A stretch of 22,513 bases of DNA, taken from contig JACCXR010000266.1 in the NCBI GenBank assembly GCA_013696915.1, forward strand, positions 1 to 22,513. Direction: 5' to 3'. The notes below the pieces were generated by a model, which was given only the letters and a program-made list of their open reading frames with translations, was not told the DNA's origin and made no database searches. This DNA comes from Euzebyaceae bacterium. Lineage in GTDB: Bacteria > Actinomycetota > Nitriliruptoria > Euzebyales > Egibacteraceae. Each line of letters begins with the position of its first letter. The first letter of the stretch is position 1. This document shows, in pieces, positions 16,629 to 22,513 of this stretch. The translations under genes were made by a program, and so were the position numbers.

Positions 16629-17309
16629 GTGTTCTCCTACCGCCTGCGCTGGGACCTCGTCGCTGACAACGTCGGCGGCCTCGTCAGCGGGCTCGTGATC
16701 CTCCTGCAGATCACCGCGCTCGGGTTCGCCCTCGCGATGATCCTGGGTCTCGTCGTCGCCGTGGCGCGGACGGCCCGATCGCCGCTGCTGCGCGGCCCGG
16801 CCCTCGCCTACACCGAGCTGATGCGCGGCATCCCGCTGTTCCTGTTCCTGTTCCTCGTCTACTACGGGGCTGCACAGGTCAGCCCCGTCGTCCTGAGCCC
16901 CTTCGTCGCGGCCGTGCTGGCGCTCGGGCTCACCGGCTCGGGGTACGCCACGGAGATCTACCGCGGCGCGCTGCAGGCAGTCGATCCCGGGCAGCGGGAG
17001 GCGGCGTTCGCGATGGGCCTCACGCCGGGGCAGGCGTTCCGCGACGTGGTGCTGCCGCAGGCACTGCGCATCGCCGTGCCGCCCGGGATGAACCTGCTCG
17101 TCGCACTCCTCAAGGGGTCGACGTTCGTGTCGGTGATCGGCGTGGCCGACGTCTTCTACCTGTCGCGGATCGTGTCGCAGCGGTTCTTCGCTCCCTTCGA
17201 GATGTACACCGTGTCGGGGCTGATGATCATCGCCGTCACGCTGTGCCTGGCCGGCTTCGCGGTACTGGTGGAGAAGCGCTTCGCCCGTGGTGACCGGACG
17301 TCCTCGTGA
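16629..17309 (+). CDS. amino-acid-type ABC transporter permease, first of pair (unit C)
   Basis: A 226-residue inner-membrane permease of the HisM/GlnP family. It has hydrophobic spans (LVSGLVILLQITALGFALAM read in part as LVILLQITALGFALA), the motif TELMRGIPLFLFLFLVYYG and the EAA loop GQREAAFAMGLTPGQAFRDVVLPQ. The GTG at 16629 is 6 nt after the ATPase stop and is the only start that keeps the N-terminal amphipathic segment. It would pair with the next permease as a heterodimer. Confidence 0.92.
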   Translation: MFSYRLRWDLVADNVGGLVSGLVILLQITALGFALAMILGLVVAVARTARSPLLRGPALAYTELMRGIPLFLFLFLVYYGAAQVSPVVLSPFVAAVLALGLTGSGYATEIYRGALQAVDPGQREAAFAMGLTPGQAFRDVVLPQALRIAVPPGMNLLVALLKGSTFVSVIGVADVFYLSRIVSQRFFAPFEMYTVSGLMIIAVTLCLAGFAVLVEKRFARGDRTSS

Positions 17310-17340
17310 CCTCCGCGGTGGCGGTGGCGAAGCGATCGCC

Positions 17341-18105
17341 ATGGAACGCCGGATGAACCTCGACTTCGGCGTCGTGTTCTCGAGCTTCGACGTCATGCTG
17401 CGCGCGTTCCGCATCTCGATCGTGGTGGCGCTCGCCGGGTTCGCGATCGCGCTCGTCGCCGGGGCGGGCCTCGCCCTGTGCCGTCGGTCGCGCCTGCGGC
17501 CGGTGCGCCTGCTCGCCTTCGCCTACGTCAACTTCTTCCGCGGCGCCGCCCTGTACGTGCTCATCATCTGGCTGTGGCTCGGCCTGGCCGTCGCGACCGG
17601 CATCCGCATCGGCACCCTCAGCGCCGGGATCCTCACGCTCGCGCTGCTCAACAGCGCCTACCTCGCCGAGGTGTTCCGGGCCGGCATCGACGCGGTCGAC
17701 GGGGGCCAGAAGGAGGCGGCGCTCGCGATGGGCCTCGCCCCGGGTCAGGCGTTCCGGGCGGTCGTGGCGCCGCAGGCCCTCCGCATCAGCCTCCCGGCCA
17801 CCGGCAACCACCTGGTCGACGCGATCAAGGACTCCGCGATCCTCAGCGTGATCGGCATCCCGGAGCTGATGCGCGAGACCGCGCGGCTCGCCCAGTTCGA
17901 GCAGCGTCCGTTCGAGTTCTACGTCGTCGCCGCCGGCATGTATCTCGCCGCCGTTTACGCGGCCTCGGCCCTCTTCCGCTTCCTCGAGCGACGGCTCGAC
18001 CTGGACCGGCCGGCCGGGCGGTGGTCCCGCGGCCGGCCCGTGCGCTCGACGGAGCCGGGTGGCGGTCGCGTCCAGCCGGTCGGAACAGCGCTCGGACGGG
18101 GGTGA
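17341..18105 (+). CDS. amino-acid-type ABC transporter permease, second of pair (unit C)
   Basis: A 254-residue HisM/GlnP-type permease. It has the motif VNFFRGAALYVLIIWLWLG (the usual FRGTPLLVQ region is altered) and the EAA loop GGQKEAALAMGLAPGQAFRAVVAPQ. A disordered Arg/Gly/Pro tail of about 35 residues closes the protein. The start is uncertain: I used the ATG at 17341; an in-frame GTG at 17287 would overlap the previous gene and add 18 residues rich in Arg and Gly; an ATG at 17353 is also possible. It is the last gene of unit C; the next operator overlaps its stop codon. Confidence 0.88.
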   Translation: MERRMNLDFGVVFSSFDVMLRAFRISIVVALAGFAIALVAGAGLALCRRSRLRPVRLLAFAYVNFFRGAALYVLIIWLWLGLAVATGIRIGTLSAGILTLALLNSAYLAEVFRAGIDAVDGGQKEAALAMGLAPGQAFRAVVAPQALRISLPATGNHLVDAIKDSAILSVIGIPELMRETARLAQFEQRPFEFYVVAAGMYLAAVYAASALFRFLERRLDLDRPAGRWSRGRPVRSTEPGGGRVQPVGTALGRG

Positions 18106-18117
18106 ACGAGCGTTAGT
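18102..18117. promoter_or_regulatory. putative repressor operator 4 (GAACGAGCG family)
   Basis: GTGAACGAGCGTT at 18102-18114 is identical to the first 13 bases of operator 3. The core AACG-AG-CGTT is perfect, but the outer right arm is altered (AGT instead of CAC). It overlaps the stop codon of unit C and lies about 90 nt before the unit D gene. Confidence 0.6.
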
Positions 18118-18146
18118 TTGACGCCGTCGGCGCTTCGTGGTTCAGT
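18118..18146 (+). promoter_or_regulatory. possible promoter of unit D
   Basis: TTGACG (18118-18123), a 17-nt spacer and TTCAGT (18141-18146) form a possible promoter with a good -35 and a poor -10. An alternative -10, TAGTTT at 18114-18119, would put the operator within the promoter as in unit C. The true start cannot be decided from sequence. Confidence 0.35.
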
Positions 18147-18204
18147 GGCCCGGCCCAGTGCTCGCGCTGTGCGGGATGGGGACCGCGGCGACCGGAGGAC
18201 GGCC

Positions 18205-19182
18205 ATGAGGCAGCGCATGATCCGTGAGGCGTTGAGCAGCGCGGCACAGTACGAGGCGCGCCGGACCTTTTTGCGCAAGGGCGCCCTCGCCGTCGGCGGC
18301 GCGGGACTGCTCGTGGCGGGGTGCACGAACGGCGACGGCGACGCCGTCGCAGGGGGCGAGAGCGGCACGCCGGCCGGCGGCGGTGCCGCGCAGACCTCCG
18401 GAACGTCGCTGCTCGACCGCATCCTCGACGGCGAGACGGTCCGGGTCGGCGCCGACCTGACCTTCCCGCCGCTGCAGTTCAAGGAGGGCGACGAGCCGGC
18501 GGGCTACACCATCGAGCTGGCCCTGCAGATGCTCGACGAGCTCGGGGCCGAGGTCGAGATCGTCGAGGTGCCCTTCGCGGAGCTCTTCGGTGCGCTCGCC
18601 GCGGGGCGGTTCGACATCTCCGGGATCGGCGCCACGATTCTCCCGTCACGGGCCCAGCAGGTGATGTTCGCGTCCGAGCCGCTGTTCATCGAGAGCAACG
18701 TCGTGCTGCGCAACGTGGACTCCCCCGTGCAGACCGCCGCGGACCTGAACTCGCCGGACGTGACCATCGCGGTGCTGGTCGGTTCCGCCCAGGAGGCGTC
18801 GGCCGAGCAGCTGTTCCCCGAGGCGACCCTGCGGTCGCTCGAGCAGCAGCCGGCCGTGCAGGACGCCGCGACGGGCCGGGCGGACGTCGTGCTCCTCGGC
18901 GAGTTCAACGTCGCCGAGGTGCTCGAGACGAACAGCGACCTCGAGGTGCTCGAGGGGCCGCCGCTGTTCGCCGACATCAACACCTACTTCCTGCCGCAGG
19001 GCGACTTCAAGATGAAGGCGTACGTGGACAACTGGATGCGCTACCAGATCATCCGCGGGCGGTTTGCGAGCCTCTGGGAGACCTACGTCGGCGGTCCGGC
19101 CGCCGCAGCCGGGATCCAGAGCACCCCCGTCTACTCGCCGTACCTCGCCGCCGGCACCGTCTTCGCCGACCAGCGCGGCTGA
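18205..19182 (+). CDS. amino-acid-type ABC substrate-binding protein with Tat-type lipoprotein signal (unit D)
   Basis: A 325-residue family 3 solute-binding protein. The N-terminus carries a twin-arginine motif, ARRTFLRKG (Arg19-Arg20), a Gly/Ala-rich hydrophobic stretch and lipobox LVAGC (Cys40). It should thus be exported folded by Tat and lipid-anchored, unlike the Sec-type binding protein of unit A. The mature protein has VRVGADLTFPPLQFKEGDEPAGYTIEL (quoted here in part), DISGIGATILPSRAQQV and YVDNWMRY. The ATG at 18205 is set by GGAGG 6 nt upstream and by the length of the Tat n-region. It is paralogous to the unit A protein. Unit C lacks its own binding protein, so this one most likely serves the unit C ATPase and permeases. 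It is followed after 14 nt by the LLM genes, linking uptake to oxidation. Confidence 0.92.
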   Translation: MRQRMIREALSSAAQYEARRTFLRKGALAVGGAGLLVAGCTNGDGDAVAGGESGTPAGGGAAQTSGTSLLDRILDGETVRVGADLTFPPLQFKEGDEPAGYTIELALQMLDELGAEVEIVEVPFAELFGALAAGRFDISGIGATILPSRAQQVMFASEPLFIESNVVLRNVDSPVQTAADLNSPDVTIAVLVGSAQEASAEQLFPEATLRSLEQQPAVQDAATGRADVVLLGEFNVAEVLETNSDLEVLEGPPLFADINTYFLPQGDFKMKAYVDNWMRYQIIRGRFASLWETYVGGPAAAAGIQSTPVYSPYLAAGTVFADQRG

Positions 19183-19196
19183 GGCCGGGGGGTCGC

Positions 19197-20270
19197 GTGG
19201 AGATCGGGCTGGGCGTCTTCAGCGGTGAGTGCCTGCCGTCGGAGGGCAAGACCCACACGCAGGTCATCGCCGACTCCGTCGAGCAGGCCCGTCTGGCCGA
19301 GCAGGTCGGCCTCGACGCCGTGTGGATCACCGAGCACCACTTCCTCGACAGCGGCTACGTCGGCTCCGTCCTGCCCTACGCGGCGGCGATGGCCGCGCGG
19401 ACCGAGCGCATCACGATCGGCGTGTCGGTGGCGCTCGGCCCCCTGCACGACCCGGTCCGGCTCGCCGAGGACGCGGCCTTCGTCGACGTCCTGTCGGGCG
19501 GCCGGTTCGCCCTCGGCCTCGGCCTCGGGTACCGCGACGTCGAGTACGAAGGCCTCGGGACGACCCGCAAGGAGCGCGCCGGGCGCATGGAGGAGCTGTG
19601 CACGCTGCTCCGCCAGGCGTGGGGCGACGGGCCGCTGGACTTCGACGGCCGCCACTTCCGGCGCAAGGGGATGGAGGTCTTCCCCAAGCCGGTGCGGGCG
19701 GGCGGGGTGCCGCTGCTGATGGGTGGCTACGCGCCGCCGGCGCTCGACCGGACGGCCCGTCACGCGGACGCGTTCATCATGGACGGCGGCACCGACTCGG
19801 CCGTGTTCGGGAAACAGGGCCACAACCGCGACCTGTTCGACCGGGTCGCCGCCGGCGTCGCCACCTACCGCGAGGCGCTGGCCCGCCACGGTCGCGACAG
19901 CGCCCGTCCCAACTTCTACCTGACGCTCGGCGGGTTCCTGTCGCCCGACGGCGCGGACGCCGCCTGGGACCAGCTCGCCGAGGCGTACATGTTCACGCGG
20001 CGGGTCTACGGCGACTGGTACGGACTGCCGGCCGATGCCTACGCCGACTGGTACCCCGACCGCATGTCGCCCGAGGAGCACGCCCGCCGCCGGTCCGAGG
20101 TCTGGCTGGGGACGCCAGAGGATCTGGTCCCGCAGTTCGAGCGGCTGCGCGCCGTCGTCGGCGACGGCCTCCACGTCATGTTCCGCTGCAAGTACCCAGG
20201 CATCCCCGACGCGGCCACGCGGCGCTCGATCGAGCTTCTCGGGCAGGTCCGCGCCCACTTCGGCGCCTGA
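19197..20270 (+). CDS. LLM-class (luciferase-like) flavin-dependent oxidoreductase, LLM1
   Basis: A 357-residue TIM-barrel enzyme of the bacterial-luciferase-like family. It has the WITEHHF motif with His47-His48, the PVRLAEDAAFVDVLSGGRFALGLGLGYRDVE block (in part: LSGGRFALGLGLGYRD), RHFRRKGMEVFPKP, and PLLMGGYAPPALDRTARHAD near the flavin phosphate site. The EHHF form is typical of FMN-type luciferase/alkanal-monooxygenase-like members, but cofactor assignment (FMNH2 or F420) by motif is uncertain. It would oxidise a small organic substrate with O2 or transfer hydride. GTG at 19197 is the chosen start because the first barrel strand (EIGLGVFSG) begins at once. Its stop overlaps the next ATG by 1 nt. 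Confidence 0.9.
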   Translation: MEIGLGVFSGECLPSEGKTHTQVIADSVEQARLAEQVGLDAVWITEHHFLDSGYVGSVLPYAAAMAARTERITIGVSVALGPLHDPVRLAEDAAFVDVLSGGRFALGLGLGYRDVEYEGLGTTRKERAGRMEELCTLLRQAWGDGPLDFDGRHFRRKGMEVFPKPVRAGGVPLLMGGYAPPALDRTARHADAFIMDGGTDSAVFGKQGHNRDLFDRVAAGVATYREALARHGRDSARPNFYLTLGGFLSPDGADAAWDQLAEAYMFTRRVYGDWYGLPADAYADWYPDRMSPEEHARRRSEVWLGTPEDLVPQFERLRAVVGDGLHVMFRCKYPGIPDAATRRSIELLGQVRAHFGA

Positions 20271-21238
20271 TGCGCTTCGGGGTCGGGCTCTGGTGCCTCC
20301 AGAACACCGCGACGGTGCCGCGTCACCACGTGACCGCCTACCGCGAGCTGCGGGAGGACGCGCAGCTGGCCGAGCGGCTCGGCTTCGACTCGGCCTGGCT
20401 CTCCGAGCACCACTTCTTCTACGACGGGTACTGCCCCGCGCTGCTGCCGGCCGCGGCCACGATGCTGGCCGTCACCCAGCGCCTGCGGGTCGCGACCGGG
20501 ATGCTGCTGCTCCCGCTGCAGGATCCGGTGCGGGTCGGCGCCGGGGCGCGGGCGCTCGCGGATCGCAGCGGCGGCCGGTTCGACCTCGGGGTGGGGCTGG
20601 GCTACCGGGACGTGGAGTTCGACGGCAAGGGCGTGCCGCGACGGCAGCGTGCGGCCCGCCTCGCCGCGGGGCTCGAGGCCCTCGAGTCGACGGTGTCCGA
20701 CGTCCCGCTGTGGATCGGCTCGGCCACGCCCACGGGCGTGGCCCGCGCCGGAAGCCGCGGCCACGGCGTGCTCCTGTCCGGCGCCAACCCGCTGCCGCTC
20801 GTTCGCGAGCTGGCAGCGGCACATCGGCACGGATGGGACGCCGCCGGTCGGCCGGGAGGGCGGCGACCCCCCATCGCCGCCCTCCGAAATGTCTGGGTCA
20901 CCGACGACGCGGCCGAGCGCGAGGCCGTCCTCGACTGGGTCCGCGCGAGCTACGTGCTCTACGCCGGGCTCGGCTGGTCGGTCGCGGCGCAGGGTGAGAC
21001 CTCGGCGATGGACTTCCGCCGCGACGTCGGCCGCGCGCTCGCGGACGCCGTCGGGACGACGATCATCGGGCCGGCGCCGGCGGTCGTGGACGGGCTGCGC
21101 GAGGTCGCCGAGGCGGGGGTGGACGATGTCGTCTTCCGTCTCGTCATCGAGGGCGCCCCCCGGACGGCGCTGCACGACGTGATGCGCCGGCTGTCCGAGG
21201 AGGTCATGCCGCAGCTCGCCGGCCTGGACGCCGCATGA
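20270..21238 (+). CDS. LLM-class (luciferase-like) flavin-dependent oxidoreductase, LLM2
   Basis: A 322-residue paralogue of the preceding enzyme, with WLSEHHFFYDGY at the same residue positions (His47-His48), LADRSGGRFDLGVGLGYRDVEFDGKG and VPLWIGSATPTGVARAGSRGHG. It is shorter than LLM1 through loss of a stretch in the second half of the barrel. The ATG overlaps the LLM1 stop (TGATG) and its own stop overlaps the next gene by 4 nt (ATGA), so the set is translationally coupled. LLM1 and LLM2 may form a heterodimer, as LuxA and LuxB do; that is inference from pairing and similar N-termini. Confidence 0.9.
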   Translation: MRFGVGLWCLQNTATVPRHHVTAYRELREDAQLAERLGFDSAWLSEHHFFYDGYCPALLPAAATMLAVTQRLRVATGMLLLPLQDPVRVGAGARALADRSGGRFDLGVGLGYRDVEFDGKGVPRRQRAARLAAGLEALESTVSDVPLWIGSATPTGVARAGSRGHGVLLSGANPLPLVRELAAAHRHGWDAAGRPGGRRPPIAALRNVWVTDDAAEREAVLDWVRASYVLYAGLGWSVAAQGETSAMDFRRDVGRALADAVGTTIIGPAPAVVDGLREVAEAGVDDVVFRLVIEGAPRTALHDVMRRLSEEVMPQLAGLDAA

Positions 21239-22011
21239 GGCTGGGGCTGGCGCTGACCGCTGGCGACGAGGGGCCCGGCGCCGCGCTCGCCGAGGCGCAC
21301 GGACTGTTCGGTGTCCTCGTCGATGGTCCCGCGGCGGGGGCGGAGGCGGTCGCGGCCGCCGGGGCCGCCGCCGCGACGGAGGCCGTGCGGATCGCGGTGC
21401 GGCTGAGGCTGGGCCACGAGCACCCGGTGACGCTCGCCGAGGAGATCGCCGTCCTCGACAACGCGGCGAACGGCCGGATCGTGGTCGTCGCGGACGTCGG
21501 CCGGCTCGACGCCGCCGAGGCGGCCGAGGACGTCACGCTGCTGCAGCGCTGCTGGGCCGCACGACCGGTGCGGCACGAGGGCATCCGCTGGCGGGTGCCC
21601 GCCGGAATCGACGGCCATGATGCGCCGGAGGTCGTCGAGGTGACACCGAAGCCCGCGCAGGTCGCGGTGCCTGTGTGGCTTGCGGGCGCGGCGGCGGCCG
21701 CCGCCAGTGAGCGGCTCGGGCTGCCGGTGCTCGCGGACCGGCCGGAGGACTGCGATCGGGACCGGCTCGTCCAACCCGGTCTGGTCGACCTGACCGGTGC
21801 GCTCGAGGCCGATCGCGGTGCGGTCGGCGCGTGGCGGGACGCCGGAGCGACCCACCTGTTCGTGCGGCTGCCGGGGGGCATCGACATCGCGGAGTCGCTT
21901 GTCGCCGTGTCGCGGTTCCTCGCGCCGGAGGTCGGGATGCCGTCGTTCCCCAGGGTCATCGCCGAGTCGGCCACGCCCGCCGCGTGGCCGGGAAGAGGAG
22001 CGGGCGCATGA
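21235..22011 (+). CDS. short, degenerate LLM-family protein, LLM3
   Basis: A 258-residue protein rich in Ala. It aligns by eye with the LLM fold through VRLRLGHEHPVTLAEEIAVLDNAANGRI and the segment VTPKPAQVAVPVWLAGAAAAAASERLG (both cited in part in the family pattern HPVTLAEEIAVLD and PVWLAG). The N-terminal half lacks the EHH or SDH motif of active members, and the LGVGxG loop is replaced by VVVADVGR. It may be a non-catalytic partner or a decaying paralogue; the frame is intact and GC-rich third positions continue, so it is under coding constraint. The ATGA overlaps on both sides tie it to LLM2 and LLM4. Confidence 0.72.
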   Translation: MRLGLALTAGDEGPGAALAEAHGLFGVLVDGPAAGAEAVAAAGAAAATEAVRIAVRLRLGHEHPVTLAEEIAVLDNAANGRIVVVADVGRLDAAEAAEDVTLLQRCWAARPVRHEGIRWRVPAGIDGHDAPEVVEVTPKPAQVAVPVWLAGAAAAAASERLGLPVLADRPEDCDRDRLVQPGLVDLTGALEADRGAVGAWRDAGATHLFVRLPGGIDIAESLVAVSRFLAPEVGMPSFPRVIAESATPAAWPGRGAGA

Positions 22012-22513
22012 GGATCAGCTCGAAGGTGCCGAACTCCGGTCCCCTGCCGGCGGCCCTGGGCATCGGCCCGATGGCCGCGCGGCTCGAGGCGGCGGGGTTC
22101 GACGGGCTGTGGTGCAGCGACCACATCGTGATGCCGGCGGTGGCGGAGTCGTACTACCCGTTCGGCGACGACGGGAAGGTGAGCTGGGACCCGCAGATGC
22201 CGTGGTACGACGCCGTCGTCGCGATGACGATGACGGCCGCGGCGACCGCCCGCGCGGAGGTCGGCGTCGCGGTGCTCGTGCTCCCGCTGCGCCAGCCCGT
22301 CACGTTCGCCAAGCAGGTCGCCAGCATCGACGCGCTGACGGGCGGTCGCATGGCGCTGGGCGTCGGCGCGGGATGGCTCGCCGAGGAGTTCGAGGCGCTC
22401 GGCGTCGACTACGCCACGCGCGGCGCCCGGCTCGACGAGTGGATGGCGCTGCTCCGCGACTGCTGGACGGGCTTCCCCGCCGCGCGCGACGGGGCCCACT
22501 ACACGCTCCCGGA
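22008..22513 (+). CDS. F420-type LLM oxidoreductase, LLM4 (3' end outside window)
   Basis: The first 168 residues of a luciferase-like enzyme. WCSDHIVMP, a YYPFGDDG loop, LVLPLRQPVTFAKQVASIDALTGGRMALGVGAGWLAEEFEALGVDYATRGARLDEW (the core being LTGGRMALGVGAGWLAEEFEALG, cited as GGRMALGVGAGWL) match the F420-dependent family of the TIGR03619 type. It is distinct from LLM1/LLM2 in carrying SDH instead of EHH. The ATG overlaps the LLM3 stop by 4 nt, with GAGGAG upstream. The operon continues beyond the window. Confidence 0.88.
   Translation, partial: MRISSKVPNSGPLPAALGIGPMAARLEAAGFDGLWCSDHIVMPAVAESYYPFGDDGKVSWDPQMPWYDAVVAMTMTAAATARAEVGVAVLVLPLRQPVTFAKQVASIDALTGGRMALGVGAGWLAEEFEALGVDYATRGARLDEWMALLRDCWTGFPAARDGAHYTLP

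Noticed and set aside
14708..19182. Ectoine/hydroxyectoine uptake and degradation (Ehu transporter plus DoeA-type M24 hydrolase)
   Set aside because: The gene types are similar (M24 hydrolase, ATPase, two permeases, binding protein, an aminotransferase nearby), but no deacetylase or aldehyde dehydrogenase of that pathway is present and the M24 N-terminal region does not resemble the ectoine hydrolases I know. Kept only as a possible analogy.

Overview
The window is a GC-rich stretch with strongly G/C-ending codons. It carries a membrane-anchored Ser/Thr protein kinase of the bacterial type, GTG starts, many 4-nt stop/start overlaps and an F420-type luciferase-like gene. Together these point to an actinobacterium (Actinomycetota). 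The genus cannot be told from sequence alone. No rRNA, tRNA, CRISPR array or phage gene was seen.

Layout. (1) 3-1499: the C-terminal part of a Ser/Thr kinase with one membrane span and an unusual six-cysteine extracellular domain, cut off by the window edge. (2) 1501-2432: the decayed 5' part of an IS66-type transposase, broken by frame shifts. (3) 2442-3286, minus strand: a small ArsR-type repressor gene overlapping an AHSA1/SRPBCC gene, with a clear promoter between two inverted repeats. (4) 3555-22513, plus strand: one long, tightly packed catabolic or transport region made of four head-to-tail transcription units.

The four units are: (A) class I aminotransferase, amino-acid-type ABC ATPase, permease, lipoprotein binding protein and two SDR oxidoreductases; (B) a complete oligopeptide/dipeptide ABC transporter (binding protein, two permeases, two ATPases); (C) an M24 (Xaa-Pro/creatinase-type) metallohydrolase followed by a second amino-acid-type ABC ATPase and two permeases; (D) a Tat-type lipoprotein binding protein that probably serves the unit C transporter, followed by at least four luciferase-like (LLM) flavin/F420 oxidoreductase genes, one of them degenerate.

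The upstream region of every one of the four units carries a related inverted repeat built on AACG-N2-CGTT (GAACGAGCG in three of them). The likeliest reading is a single regulon under one repressor encoded outside the window. As inference, the genes together look like a pathway that imports one or more small nitrogen-containing or peptide-like compounds, hydrolyses an amide-type bond (M24), oxidises or cleaves the product (LLM enzymes, SDRs) and handles an amino group (aminotransferase). The substrate is not identifiable from sequence, and I recognise no described pathway with this gene set. Two short tandem duplications (17 bp and 35 bp) lie at gene junctions in unit A; the 35-bp one created a 12-codon chimeric mini-ORF between the two SDR genes.
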